Shown piece by piece: positions 8,456 to 18,552 of a DNA stretch of 64,000 nt. A model generated the notes under the pieces. That model was given only the letters and a program-made list of their open reading frames with translations, searched no databases and was not told the origin of the DNA. How positions within the stretch are numbered: the first letter of the stretch is position 1; every line of letters starts with the position of its first letter. The position numbers and the translations under genes are program-made. Source of the stretch: Ancylobacter rudongensis (GTDB lineage: Bacteria; Pseudomonadota; Alphaproteobacteria; Rhizobiales; Xanthobacteraceae); contig NZ_FMTP01000005.1 of NCBI RefSeq assembly GCF_900100155.1, positions 303,327 through 367,326 on the forward strand, given 5' to 3'.

Positions 8456-9565
8456 ATGGCGACCCACAAGCTTCTCCTTCTCCCCGGCGACGGCATCGGC
8501 CCCGAAGTGATGGCCGAGGTGAAACGGGTCATCGACTGGCTCGACCGGCGCGGGCTTGCCTCCTTCGCCATCGAGGAGGACCTCGTCGGCGGCGCGGCCT
8601 ATGATTCCTGCGGCCAGCCGATTTCCGAGGAGGCGATGGCCAAGGCGTTCGCTGCCGATGCCATCCTGCTCGGCGCCGTGGGCGGTACCAAATGGACGCA
8701 TGTGCCTTATGAAGCCCGGCCTGAGGCGGGGCTGCTGCGGCTGCGCAAGGACCTGCAGCTCTTCGCCAATCTGCGCCCGGCCATGTGCTACCCGGCCCTT
8801 GCCGACGCTTCCAGCCTCAAGCGCGAGCTGGTCGAGGGCCTCGACGTGCTGATCGTGCGCGAGCTGACGGGCGGCGTCTATTTCGGCGAGCCGAAGACCA
8901 TCACCGATCTCAGCGACGGCCAGAAGCGGGCCATCGACACCCAGGTCTACGAATCCTACGAGATCGAGCGCATCGCCCGCGTCGCCTTCGAGCTCGCCCG
9001 CACCCGCCGCAACAAGGTGGTCTCCACCGAGAAGCACAATGTGATGAAGACCGGGCTGCTGTGGAAGCAGGTGGTGAGCGAGGTGCACGGCTCGAATTAC
9101 GAGGACGTGGAGCTGGAGCACCAGCTGGCCGATTCTTGCGGCATGCAGCTGGTGCGCGCGCCCAAGCAGTTCGACGTCATCGTCACCGACAACCTGTTCG
9201 GCGATATTCTCTCCGACGTGGCGGCCATGCTCACCGGCTCGCTCGGCATGCTGCCCTCCGCCTCGCTGGGCGGAATCGAGGAAGTCTCCGGCCGCCGCCG
9301 CGCGCTCTATGAGCCCGTGCATGGCGCCGCGCCTGACATTGCCGGCAAGGGCGTGGCCAATCCGATCGCGATGATCGGCTCGCTCGCCATGGCGCTGCGT
9401 TATTCCTTCGGCGAGCTGGCGGCGGCCGACCGCATCGAGGCGGCGATCGCGGGCGTGCTCGCCGGCGGCTTCCGCACCGCCGACATCTATTCCGAGGGCA
9501 AGACCCGCGTCGGGACATCAGGCATGGGCGACGCCATCCTCGCCGAGTTGGACAAGGCGGCCTGA
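8456..9565 (+). CDS. leuB: 3-isopropylmalate dehydrogenase
   Basis: A 369-residue NAD-dependent beta-decarboxylating dehydrogenase that converts 3-isopropylmalate to 2-oxoisocaproate precursor in leucine synthesis. Seen are the N-terminal [13 protein letters not shown], the substrate-binding [15 protein letters not shown], and the metal-binding [17 protein letters not shown]. Length is normal. The start is ATG at 8456. It is followed directly by a strong hairpin terminator. It is separated from leuC and leuD by unrelated genes, so it probably has its own promoter. Confidence 0.97.
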   Translation: MATHKLLLLPGDGIGPEVMAEVKRVIDWLDRRGLASFAIEEDLVGGAAYDSCGQPISEEAMAKAFAADAILLGAVGGTKWTHVPYEARPEAGLLRLRKDLQLFANLRPAMCYPALADASSLKRELVEGLDVLIVRELTGGVYFGEPKTITDLSDGQKRAIDTQVYESYEIERIARVAFELARTRRNKVVSTEKHNVMKTGLLWKQVVSEVHGSNYEDVELEHQLADSCGMQLVRAPKQFDVIVTDNLFGDILSDVAAMLTGSLGMLPSASLGGIEEVSGRRRALYEPVHGAAPDIAGKGVANPIAMIGSLAMALRYSFGELAAADRIEAAIAGVLAGGFRTADIYSEGKTRVGTSGMGDAILAELDKAA

Positions 9566-9591
9566 GCCGTCCTTTCGGCCTTCAGAACACG

Positions 9592-9618
9592 AAAAGCCCG
9601 GCTTCGGCCGGGCTTTTT
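9592..9618 (+). terminator. leuB terminator
   Basis: AAAAGCCCGGC and GCCGGGCTTTTT form a perfect stem around a short TTCG-type loop, ending in a T-run on the plus strand. It sits 27 bases after the leuB stop. The A-run on the other side could also stop leftward transcription. Confidence 0.9.
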
Positions 9619-9643
9619 GCTGTCGCGAACTGGCAAAACCATG

Positions 9644-9670
9644 AAAAAGCCCGGCACGGGCCGGGCTTTG
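9644..9670 (-). terminator. terminator of the leftward exported-protein gene
   Basis: A second hairpin, AAAAAGCCCGG...CCGGGCTTT, with the T-run on the minus strand, 31 bases beyond the stop of the gene ending at 9702. Together with the leuB terminator it insulates two convergent genes. Confidence 0.85.
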
Positions 9671-9701
9671 CGTCGTCAGGCGAGAGGCCGCAAGCGGCGA
9701 A

Positions 9702-9977
9702 TCAGTAGCCCGGCAGGTCGAAACGGCTCGGCAGCGGCCAGCGAATGCCGGTGATGCCGCTGTCATCGCCATATTGCGGGTACATCGGCTGGACGACATA
9801 GACATAGTTGAGGTCGCGCGAGGTGCCCGGCTTCACCACCGGGCCGGGATCGAGATAGGAGCGCGGCGGCAGCTTGCGGATGATGATGCGGTTGGATTCC
9901 TGCGCATCGGCAGGCGCCGTGGCGATGACGGCGGTGCCGGCGACCAGAGCGGCAAGGGCGAACAGGGCGACACGCAT
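9702..9977 (-). CDS. small exported protein, unknown function
   Basis: A 91-residue protein with a clear signal peptide (hydrophobic residues 4-22, ending ADAQE). The mature part is short and rich in Pro, Tyr and Arg (LPPRSYLDPGPVVKPGTSRDLNYVY). The ATG at 9977 is preceded by GGAGG at 8 bases; a start four codons earlier would lie on the ribosome site itself. No family is recognised. It is closed by its own terminator. Confidence 0.7.
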   Translation of the reverse strand: MRVALFALAALVAGTAVIATAPADAQESNRIIIRKLPPRSYLDPGPVVKPGTSRDLNYVYVVQPMYPQYGDDSGITGIRWPLPSRFDLPGY

Positions 9978-10074
9978 CTCAACCTCCACGAAACGGTCAC
10001 GTCGCGCGGCGCGGACATTCCCGTCACAAACAACATTGCCCGGAACTTATCGTTCCGTCGAGATGAGGAAAGTC

Positions 10075-11001
10075 CTAATTGCGCCGATCGGCGACGAAAT
10101 ATGCCGCTTCTACGAGAAGTGTGGCTGCGCTGCCGAAGCCGGCCAGCGCCGCCTCGGCCTCGCCGGTCAGCCGCGAAAGCTCGGCACGGGCGCCGTCAAT
10201 GCCGAGCGTGCCGACCAGCGTCGCCTTGCCGGCGGCGGCGTCCTTGCCCACCGCCTTGCCGACGAGGCTCGCTTCGCCCTCGACATCGAGCAGGTCGTCG
10301 GCGATCTGGAAGGCGCGTCCGACGGCGCGGGCATAGCGGTCGAGGCTCTCGCGCTCAGTCGGGCTGGCCCGCCCGAGCAGGGCGCCGGCCTCGCAGGCCT
10401 GGCGCAGCAGGGCGCCGGTCTTCATCGCCTGGAGGTCGATGATCGCCTGCGCCGGCAGGTCGAGCGGCTTCCCCTCGGCGAATCGGCCCTCGGCGGCGAG
10501 GTCCAGCATCTGCCCGCCGATCATGCCCGCCACGCCCGCCGCCCGCGCCAAGCTGGCGATCAAAGCGAGGCGAATCGCCGGCTCCTCCTCGATTGCCTCG
10601 CCGGCCAGAATCTCGAAGGCGAGGGTCAGCAATCCGTCGCCGGCGAGAATCGCGGTGGCCTCGTCATAAGCGCGGTGCACCGTCGGCCGGCCGCGTCGCA
10701 GGTCGTCATTGTCCATCGCCGGCAGGTCGTCATGCACCAGCGAGTAGCAGTGAATGCACTCCAGCGCCGCCGCGGCCGGCATCGCCCGGGCGGCAGGGAC
10801 ACCGAACAGCGCCGCCGATTCGACCACCAGGAACGGGCGCAGCCGCTTGCCCCCCGCCAGCGTGGCGTGCCGCATCGCGGCCGCCAGCCGTTCGCCGGGC
10901 GCACCGCTCGCGCGGATGGCGCCGTCGATATAGGCGGCGACGGCCTCACCGGTGCCGGCGAGCGCGAGCGAAAGGGGCGGGCGGCTTTCGGTGGAGGGCA
11001 T
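10075..11001 (-). CDS. ispA: polyprenyl synthetase, probable farnesyl diphosphate synthase
   Basis: A 308-residue trans-prenyltransferase. The first aspartate-rich motif reads HCYSLVHDDLPAMDND and the second reads FQIADDLLD; with GGKRLRP and RRGRPTVH upstream and downstream of the first, this matches bacterial type II farnesyl diphosphate synthase, which condenses IPP with DMAPP/GPP. Product length (FPP or GGPP) is inferred from the residues before the first motif. The ATG at 11001 is chosen; a TTG at 11025 is an alternative, and neither has a strong ribosome site. It diverges from mtgA. Confidence 0.88.
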   Translation of the reverse strand: MPSTESRPPLSLALAGTGEAVAAYIDGAIRASGAPGERLAAAMRHATLAGGKRLRPFLVVESAALFGVPAARAMPAAAALECIHCYSLVHDDLPAMDNDDLRRGRPTVHRAYDEATAILAGDGLLTLAFEILAGEAIEEEPAIRLALIASLARAAGVAGMIGGQMLDLAAEGRFAEGKPLDLPAQAIIDLQAMKTGALLRQACEAGALLGRASPTERESLDRYARAVGRAFQIADDLLDVEGEASLVGKAVGKDAAAGKATLVGTLGIDGARAELSRLTGEAEAALAGFGSAATLLVEAAYFVADRRN

Positions 11002-11145
11002 CGGGTCCGAGGGATCGCTCAACAAGGGTAGCGCGTTGCGTGCCCGAGCCGGGCGGCGCGGTCAAGCGAGGCTCATTGCGTAGCCGCAACCCTTGGTCGA
11101 CCGGCGCCAGCGAGACGGCTAGAGTGTCGGCGCCGGGGAGTGTGC

Positions 11146-11823
11146 ATGGGTGTTCTGTGGAGTTGGGCCTGGAAGATCGCGCTCGTGGTCATCGCGACCC
11201 CGCTCGTGCTCGGCCTTCTATATAATGTGGTGCCCGCGCCCTCGACGCTGATGCTGGCGCGCTGGGTCACAGGCCAGCCGGTGGAGCGCGTCTGGCGGCC
11301 CTTCGACGACATCTCGCCCAATCTTATCCGCTCGGTGTTGGCCTCCGAGGATGCGCGCTTCTGCTCCCATTCGGGCGTCGACATGGTGGAGCTGCAGGGG
11401 GTGATCGACGAATCGGACGGGCTCAATGCGCCGCGCGGGGCCTCCACCATCACCATGCAGCTGGCCAAGAATCTGTTCCTGTGGAACGGCCGCAGCGTCA
11501 TCCGCAAGGGGCTGGAACTGCCGCTGGCGCTGTATCTGAACGTGGTCATGTCGAAGCAGCGGCAGCTGGAGATCTACCTCAACATCGCCGAATGGGGGCC
11601 GGACGGGCAGTTCGGCGTCGAGGCGGGGGCGCAGCGGGCGTTCGGGCGCTCGGCCGGCGACCTCTCGGCGCGGCAGGCGGCGTTGCTCGCGGTCATGCTG
11701 CCAAACCCGCACCGGCGCGATGCCGGCAAGCCCGGGCGCGGGCTGAACCGGCTCGCCGGCAATCTTCAGGCCCGCATTCCGCGCGAGGGGGCCGAACTGA
11801 CCGCCTGCCTGTCGGCGAGGTGA
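11146..11823 (+). CDS. mtgA: monofunctional peptidoglycan glycosyltransferase
   Basis: A 225-residue enzyme that polymerises lipid II into glycan strands. It has one N-terminal membrane span (residues about 8-28) and the GT51 motifs: [13 protein letters not shown] with the catalytic Glu, then [15 protein letters not shown] and [10 protein letters not shown]. There is no transpeptidase domain, so it is the monofunctional form. GGGGAG lies 5 bases before the ATG at 11146. It is followed by rpmF in the same direction. Confidence 0.93.
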   Translation: MGVLWSWAWKIALVVIATPLVLGLLYNVVPAPSTLMLARWVTGQPVERVWRPFDDISPNLIRSVLASEDARFCSHSGVDMVELQGVIDESDGLNAPRGASTITMQLAKNLFLWNGRSVIRKGLELPLALYLNVVMSKQRQLEIYLNIAEWGPDGQFGVEAGAQRAFGRSAGDLSARQAALLAVMLPNPHRRDAGKPGRGLNRLAGNLQARIPREGAELTACLSAR

Positions 11824-11975
11824 GGCGGCGGGGTCCTGCACGGGCGTGCGACAGATTTGCGTCTGCCTCTTTCGCTCGCGCGCATGAGTCTGTATAAGCC
11901 GCCACTCGAATTACGCACCATCCGGCGCCGGCCCTTCCGACTGGGCGTGAGCCAGGCCGGGACCAGGAGAAGACG

Positions 11976-12161
11976 ATGGCAGTTCCGAAGAAGAAAACCA
12001 GCCCGTCGCGTCGCGGCATGCGCCGTTCCGCCGACGCCCTCGCCAAGCCGACCTATATCGAGGACAAGGATTCGGGCGAACTGCGCCGTCCGCACCACCT
12101 CGACCTGAAGACCGGCATGTACAAGGGCCGTCAGGTGCTGAAGGTCAAGGCCGAGGCCTGA
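11976..12161 (+). CDS. rpmF: 50S ribosomal protein L32
   Basis: A 61-residue basic protein with the L32 opening [17 protein letters not shown] and a C-terminal [16 protein letters not shown]. The alphaproteobacterial form without the zinc-binding cysteines is seen here. The start is preceded by AGGAG at 8 bases. A terminator follows 33 bases after the stop. Identification is secure. Confidence 0.96.
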   Translation: MAVPKKKTSPSRRGMRRSADALAKPTYIEDKDSGELRRPHHLDLKTGMYKGRQVLKVKAEA

Positions 12162-12194
12162 TTGCCTCAGCCGGGCCGTCTGCCCGCGTTGCTG

Positions 12195-12219
12195 AAGCCG
12201 GCCCTGAGGGCCGGCTTTT
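12195..12219 (+). terminator. rpmF terminator
   Basis: AGCCGGCCC and GGGCCGGCT form a nine-pair stem with a small TGA-containing loop, followed by a short T-run. Confidence 0.85.
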
Positions 12220-12376
12220 CTGCGTTAGGCAGCCTGGCGCATGGCTGAAGCATTAACGCATCGGCGGTAAAGTTCCGGAAGCCATGGCGGGCAATCGCCT
12301 CGTGGTGGGGCGTCCGCCGCGCTTACCGCTCCGCCGGAACGATGATACCGTCCGCCCGTGAACCTGGGAGCCTGCC

Positions 12377-13618
12377 GTGTTGCGTGATGCAAGCCGTGGA
12401 ATGCGCCGGCGTTTCGCCTGGCTGTTCGTGGCGGCCCTGGCGGCTCCTGTCTTGGCTGGCTGCGCTTCCCGCCCGGGCGACGACGCTCTCTCGGTCATTG
12501 AAGTCGACACGGTCAGCGTCAGCACGCACACGATCCTCGTCGCGTCCGCCCGCGCCCGCGACCCGCGCCCCGGCGTGTTCTACAGCGGCGAGCGGACGCC
12601 GGAACTGAGCTTCGCCAAGGTCGAGATCAGCGTCCCCCCGACCCACAAGTCGGGCATGGTGGAAGCGCCGACGAAATCGCCCCCCAACCCGGCCACCGAC
12701 ATGGTGGTACGCGAGGCGGTCTATCGTGACACGCCGGCGCAGTTCAACGCCGACCTCAAGAGCGAGCTCGCGAAGTACCCGGCCGGCAAGCGGCAGGCGG
12801 TCATCTTCGTGCACGGCTACAACACGCTGTTCTCGGAGGCGCTCTACCGCCTCACCCAGATGGCGGAAGATTCCAAGGCGCCCGGCGTGCCGGTGCTGTT
12901 CACCTGGGCCTCGCGCGGCGAAATCGCCGATTACGTCTATGACAATAACAGCGCCACCGCCGCCCGCGACCGGCTGGAAGAGACGATCCGGCTGGTCTTC
13001 GCCAGCGGCGCCGATCAGGTGACGATCGTGGCCCATTCCATGGGCAATTGGGTAACGGTTGAGGCGCTGCGGCAGATCAAGATTTCCGGCAACCCTTTGC
13101 CGTTAAGCAAGCTCGGCAATATCGTATTGGCCGCGCCTGATATCGATGTGGACGTGTTCAAGAGCCAGCTCAAGCGGATGGGCAAGCTGCCCAAACCCTT
13201 CATCGTCATCGTCTCGCGCGACGACAAGGCGCTGGCCTTCTCCAACTTCATCGCCGGCGACAAGCCGCGCCTCGGCGCCTACACCCACGACACCGAATTG
13301 GTCGAGCTGGGCGCGGTCGTGATCGACATGTCCAATGTGAAGTCGACCGACGGCTTCAACCACGCCAAATTCGCCCAGCTGGCGGAAATGGCGCCGCAGC
13401 TGCGCGGCATGCTGGCGCGGGCCGCACAGGCGAGCGGCGCCTCATCGGTCGAGGTGGCGGGAATCCAGTTCTCCGGCCTCGACCGGATGCGGGCGGCGCA
13501 GGTCGTGGCAGGGCTTCCCGACGCCACCCAATCGAGCGGTGGCGAAGCCAATGACAATGATCGGGTGGTCGATACCGCAACCTCGATCGTGAGAGCGAGT
13601 GCGGTCGCCCGCCCATGA
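12377..13618 (+). CDS. lipoprotein alpha/beta hydrolase (DUF900 family)
   Basis: A 413-residue protein with a lipoprotein signal (LAAPVLAGC, lipidated Cys about residue 29) and an alpha/beta-hydrolase fold: FVHGYN at the oxyanion site, the nucleophile elbow AHSMGNW, and a later DGFNHAKF that may supply the His. DUF900 proteins are envelope-located hydrolases of unknown substrate. The start is GTG at 12377 with GGGAG at about 6 bases. The extreme C-terminus is low-complexity. Fold and location are well supported; activity is inferred. Confidence 0.82.
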   Translation: MLRDASRGMRRRFAWLFVAALAAPVLAGCASRPGDDALSVIEVDTVSVSTHTILVASARARDPRPGVFYSGERTPELSFAKVEISVPPTHKSGMVEAPTKSPPNPATDMVVREAVYRDTPAQFNADLKSELAKYPAGKRQAVIFVHGYNTLFSEALYRLTQMAEDSKAPGVPVLFTWASRGEIADYVYDNNSATAARDRLEETIRLVFASGADQVTIVAHSMGNWVTVEALRQIKISGNPLPLSKLGNIVLAAPDIDVDVFKSQLKRMGKLPKPFIVIVSRDDKALAFSNFIAGDKPRLGAYTHDTELVELGAVVIDMSNVKSTDGFNHAKFAQLAEMAPQLRGMLARAAQASGASSVEVAGIQFSGLDRMRAAQVVAGLPDATQSSGGEANDNDRVVDTATSIVRASAVARP

Positions 13619-13780
13619 GGTGGTGAGGGGCCGGCGCTCTGCGCCAGGCGGCGCGGGAGGGGACCCGACGGCGCCTGACGATGACGAGGGGCCGCTACTC
13701 GCCAGCCATGCGGACGCGCCGGGGCATCGCCCCGCGTCTCGCGGCCCTTACGGTGTGAAGGCTAAGCGGCTGCCCCGCCT

Positions 13781-14365
13781 TCACTCCTTCTTGCCGCCAT
13801 CGCCCAGCTTATCGAGACGCTTCTGCATGTCCGCGACCTGCCGGCGCAGCTCGTCGAAATCGTCCGGCTGCGGGCTGGCGGCCGGCGCGGCAGCGGTCTC
13901 CTCGGCGCGACCGCCCGGCAGGAACATCTTGAAGGTGCGGTCGAACATTTCCATGTTCCGGCGGACATGCTCGTCCAGTATGCCGAACCCGCCAATGCCA
14001 CCAATGCCCAGCGTCTTGGTGAAGTTCTCGCGCAGGCTGTTCTGTTCCTTGCTGAAGTTCTCGATCGTCATGTCGAGATAGCGCGGCACCAGCATCTGCA
14101 TGCTGTCGCCATAGAAACGGATGATCTGGCGAAGGAAATTGATCGGCAGGAGATTCTGGCCCTTGCCTTCCTGCTCGAAGATGATCTGGGTCAGCACGGA
14201 GTGGGTGATGTCGTCGGAGGACTTTGCATCGTAGACGACGAAGTCTTCGCCGTTCTTGACCATCTGCGCGAGGTCTTCGAGCGTCACATAGGTGCTCGTG
14301 CCGGTATTGTAGAGGCGGCGGTTCGCGTATTTCTTGATGGTGACGGGTTCGTTGGATTTTGCCAT
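13781..14365 (-). CDS. phaR: polyhydroxyalkanoate synthesis repressor PhaR
   Basis: A 194-residue regulator. The N-terminal DNA-binding domain begins PVTIKKYANRRLYNTGTSTY, diagnostic of PhaR, followed by the PHB-accumulation domain (LPINFLRQIIRFYGDSMQ) and a C-terminal coiled coil (DDFDELRRQVADMQKRLDKL). PhaR senses polyhydroxybutyrate and represses phasin and PHB genes. It diverges from phaA and phaB. The ATG at 14365 gives the family's usual N-terminus; an ATG ten codons upstream is possible. Confidence 0.95.
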   Translation of the reverse strand: MAKSNEPVTIKKYANRRLYNTGTSTYVTLEDLAQMVKNGEDFVVYDAKSSDDITHSVLTQIIFEQEGKGQNLLPINFLRQIIRFYGDSMQMLVPRYLDMTIENFSKEQNSLRENFTKTLGIGGIGGFGILDEHVRRNMEMFDRTFKMFLPGGRAEETAAAPAASPQPDDFDELRRQVADMQKRLDKLGDGGKKE

Positions 14366-14646
14366 TGTGATCCAGTCGCCTTGATCGTTTCCCATTGAAA
14401 ACTCTAGGACGTTTCCCAGCGCCCGGCTACAGGAATTGTGGCGGCTTGCGGCCGCGCGCGGGGCCGGGCGAGAGGTCGAATGAGAGGCGGTGCGCGCCTC
14501 GTGCCTGACCTGACGTCAAGAAAATCCGCGTGCCATTGACATGGATCACGGGAGGCCACCACGATGCTGTCACACCTGATCGAGAAGGTGCGGCGCAGGC
14601 CCCCAGGCCGCGCTGCAAAACGGGACCGTACCGGAGGACGTCATTC

Positions 14647-15825
<1,179 letters not shown>

Positions 15826-15959
15826 CGCGCTTCCGCCACAGCCGGCAGGGACTGTGACCCATCGCGGCGGCAAGGCGGGCTCACGACCTTGCCGCCATCA
15901 AGAATCGACGTACAAACCGTCGAGAGTTCCCTAGGGAAGGGACGCCAGAGGGGGGATAC

Positions 15960-16685
15960 ATGGCGCGTGTTGCATTGGTCACCGGGGGGACGCGCGGCAT
16001 CGGCGCGGCCATCTGCAAAGCCTTGAAGTCGGCCGGTTATTCCGTCGCCGCCAATTATGCCGGCAATGACGCGGCGGCCGCTAAGTTCACCGAGGAAACC
16101 GGCATCCCCGCCTTCAAATGGGACGTCTCCGACTTCGCGGCCTGCAAGGCCGGCATCGCCGAGGTCGAGGCCAAGCTCGGCCCGGTCGATGTGCTTGTTA
16201 ACAATGCCGGCATCACCCGCGACGGCATGCTGCACAAGATGTCGCCCGAGAACTGGCACGCGGTGATCAACACCAACCTGTCCTCGGTGTTCAACATGTG
16301 CCGCAACGTGATCGAGGGCATGCGCGCGCGCAATTACGGCCGCATCGTCAACATCTCGTCGATCAATGGCCAGAAGGGCCAGATGGGCCAGACCAATTAT
16401 TCCGCGGCCAAGGCCGGCGAGATCGGCTTCACCAAGGCGCTGGCGCAGGAAGTCGCGGGCAAGGGCATCACCGTCAACGCCATCTGCCCGGGCTACATCG
16501 CCACCGAAATGGTGCTGGCGGTGCCGAAGGAGGTGCTGGAGAAGAACATCATCCCGCAGATTCCGGTCGGTCGGCTGGGCGAGGCCGAAGAGATCGCGCG
16601 CTGCGTGGTGTTCCTTGCTGATGACGCCGCCGGCTTCATCACCGGCTCGACGCTCGCCGCCAATGGCGGCCAGTACCTCGCCTGA
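15960..16685 (+). CDS. phaB: acetoacetyl-CoA reductase
   Basis: A 241-residue short-chain dehydrogenase that reduces acetoacetyl-CoA to (R)-3-hydroxybutyryl-CoA with NADPH. Seen are the cofactor motif VTGGTRGIG, the NNAG motif, and the catalytic S134, Y147 and K151 (NISSINGQ ... NYSAAKAG). The segment GQKGQMGQTNY is typical of PhaB rather than FabG. A GAGGGGGG stretch precedes the ATG. It is co-oriented with phaA. Confidence 0.95.
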   Translation: MARVALVTGGTRGIGAAICKALKSAGYSVAANYAGNDAAAAKFTEETGIPAFKWDVSDFAACKAGIAEVEAKLGPVDVLVNNAGITRDGMLHKMSPENWHAVINTNLSSVFNMCRNVIEGMRARNYGRIVNISSINGQKGQMGQTNYSAAKAGEIGFTKALAQEVAGKGITVNAICPGYIATEMVLAVPKEVLEKNIIPQIPVGRLGEAEEIARCVVFLADDAAGFITGSTLAANGGQYLA

Positions 16686-16753
16686 GCCAGGCGTCGCCTG
16701 AAGGGGGCGCCACCGCCGCTGCTGACGCGGGCGGCGGCGCTGTCCCAGGCCGA

Positions 16754-17011
16754 TCAGTCGGTTTCGGTCTTGAGGATCTTTCCGCTCGCCGGATCGATAT
16801 CGATCTCGATCCGCTGCTGGGCCGCATTGCGGCCCTCGACCTCCCATTTTCCGTCGTCCATCTCGATCTTGGTGATAGTGGCCACGCCATTGTCGCGGGC
16901 GATGCGCAGCGCGTCGTCGATGCCGATGGCCGGAGTCTGGGCCAGAACAGGCGCGGCGAACAGCGTGGCAAGAGCGAGGGCAGGCAGAAGGGAACGGGAA
17001 GGCGTCTTCAT
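16754..17011 (-). CDS. secreted PepSY-domain protein
   Basis: An 85-residue protein with a signal peptide (residues 1-24, ending PVLAQ) followed by a single PepSY domain: DDALRIARDNGVATITKIEMDDGKWEVEGR and IDIDPASGKILKTETD. PepSY domains are periplasmic and often bind or inhibit peptidases or are attached to membrane partners. GGAG stands 7 bases before the ATG. Two further secreted proteins with related segments are encoded at 46.2 and 48.1 kb. Confidence 0.85.
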   Translation of the reverse strand: MKTPSRSLLPALALATLFAAPVLAQTPAIGIDDALRIARDNGVATITKIEMDDGKWEVEGRNAAQQRIEIDIDPASGKILKTETD

Positions 17012-17167
17012 GCGGAACTCCTGAGGTGGTGAAGCTGACCTTAGGGTAATAGGGTCTCGTCGCGCAGGTTCCATCGCGCGGCGCGATTGTGGTCCGGGCC
17101 GCTCTTGGCTTGCGCCGTCCGGCCGGCGATAAGGGGCGCCCATCCAGATGTCCCACCGCGTGTCCCC

Positions 17168-18058
17168 ATGCCCCTCCAAGCGACTGCCCCTCTCTCGCGC
17201 CGCACCGCCACGCTGATCGGCTTTACCGCCATCCTGCTGTGGTCGACGCTGGCGCTGGCGACCTCCTCCACCGGCGCGGTGCCACCCTTCCTGCTGACGG
17301 CGCTGACCTTTGCCATTGGCGGGGCGGTGGGGCTGGCGACGGCCTTGGTTCGCGGCGTCAGCCTCTCGGTCCTGCGCCAGCCCTGGCCGGTGTGGCTGCA
17401 CGGGGTGGGCGGGCTGTTCGGCTATCACTTCTTCTATTTTTCGGCGCTGAAGCTGGCGCCGCCGGCCGAGGCGGGGCTGATCGCCTATCTCTGGCCGCTG
17501 CTGATCGTGCTGATGTCGGCCTTCCTGCCGGGGGAAAGGCTGCGCCCGGCCCATATTGCCGGGGCGCTGATGGGGTTGGCGGGCACCGTGGTGCTGCTGG
17601 GCGCGCGCGCCGGCGGCTTCGGCTTCGCGCCGGAATTCGTGCCCGGCTATCTCGCCGCGGCGCTCTGCGCGGTGATCTGGGCGGTCTATTCGGTCGCCTC
17701 ACGGCATTTCGCCAAAGTGCCGACCGAGGTCGTCGCCGGCTTCTGCCTCGCCACCGCCGTGCTGTCGGCGCTCTGCCATGTGGCGTTCGAGCCGTCGGTG
17801 TGGCCGTCCGGGGGCGGGGAGTGGCTGGCGGTGCTGGCGCTCGGCATCGGGCCGGTCGGCATCGCTTTCTACACCTGGGACATCGGCATGAAGCGCGGTG
17901 ACATCCGCCTGCTCGGCGTCATGTCCTACGCCGCGCCCGTGCTCTCCACCCTTCTGCTGGTGGCGGCGGGCTTTGCTGCGCTGAGCTGGTCGCTCGGTCT
18001 TGCCTGCGCGCTCATCGTCGGCGGGGCCGCCGTGGCGACACTGCTGGCGCGGCGGTAG
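17168..18058 (+). CDS. DMT-superfamily exporter (EamA domains, YddG-like)
   Basis: A 296-residue membrane protein with about ten hydrophobic spans in two EamA repeats. Features shared with the amino-acid exporter YddG, as I recall that sequence, are the start RTATLIGFTAILLWST, the LIAYLWP motif and the late SYAAPVLST. A YddG homologue of known structure comes from Starkeya, a likely relative. It probably exports hydrophobic or aromatic amino acids. The ATG at 17168 removes a non-hydrophobic upstream extension. Family is sure; substrate is inferred. Confidence 0.85.
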   Translation: MPLQATAPLSRRTATLIGFTAILLWSTLALATSSTGAVPPFLLTALTFAIGGAVGLATALVRGVSLSVLRQPWPVWLHGVGGLFGYHFFYFSALKLAPPAEAGLIAYLWPLLIVLMSAFLPGERLRPAHIAGALMGLAGTVVLLGARAGGFGFAPEFVPGYLAAALCAVIWAVYSVASRHFAKVPTEVVAGFCLATAVLSALCHVAFEPSVWPSGGGEWLAVLALGIGPVGIAFYTWDIGMKRGDIRLLGVMSYAAPVLSTLLLVAAGFAALSWSLGLACALIVGGAAVATLLARR

Positions 18059-18059
18059 G

Positions 18060-18102
18060 GCATGTTCCGCAAAAGTTGACGACTTTTGCGACAAGAACGT
18101 GC
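18060..18102. repeat. extragenic palindromic repeat
   Basis: A near-perfect palindrome: outer arms GCATGTTC and GAACGTGC, inner arms CGCAAAAGT (18068-18076) and ACTTTTGCG (18082-18090) around a five-base loop. It lies between two convergent genes. It looks like the short dispersed palindromes of Hyphomicrobiales genomes and may also act as a transcription end point. Confidence 0.7.
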
Positions 18103-18114
18103 CCCAGCGACGGT

Positions 18115-18549
18115 TCAGCCCGGTGACCAGCCGGGCGCCGCCAGTTCAAAGCCAGCAAAGTCGAAGCCGGGCGCCACCGTGCAGCCGACCAGCGTCCAGT
18201 CGCCGAGGCTGCGCGCCGACTGCCAGGCGGCGCGCGGGACAATCCGCTGCGGTTCCTCGCCGACACCCGTGCCGAGACGATGCGCCGTCACCGGACCGGA
18301 ATCGGTCCGCGCCATCCGCAGTTCCAGCGCCGCGCCGGCATACCAGTGCCAGGCCTCGACGGCGTCCACGCGGTGCCAGTGCGAGACCTCGCCAGCGCTG
18401 AGCAGGAAATAGATCGCGGTGGAGGCGGCGCGCCCGTCCGCCGTCGGGTGCGGGTCGCGGAAGGTCTCGCGGTAATGCCCGCCCTCCGGGTGCGGCGCGA
18501 GGGCGAGGCGGGCAATGACCTCCTCGGCGGAAAGGCCGTTCAGCTGCAT
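18115..18549 (-). CDS. cupin-fold protein (DUF985 family)
   Basis: A 144-residue protein with the DUF985 cupin pattern: an early HPEGGHYRETF, then STAIYFLLSAGEVSHWHRVDAVEAWHWYAG, whose histidines suggest a metal site, and a late WTLVGCTVAPGFDFAGFEL. Function in the family is unknown. Its ATG lies 3 bases after the gloB stop, so it is translated from the gloB transcript. The pairing with gloB is suggestive but not proof of a shared pathway. Confidence 0.85.
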   Translation of the reverse strand: MQLNGLSAEEVIARLALAPHPEGGHYRETFRDPHPTADGRAASTAIYFLLSAGEVSHWHRVDAVEAWHWYAGAALELRMARTDSGPVTAHRLGTGVGEEPQRIVPRAAWQSARSLGDWTLVGCTVAPGFDFAGFELAAPGWSPG

Positions 18550-18552
18550 GGG

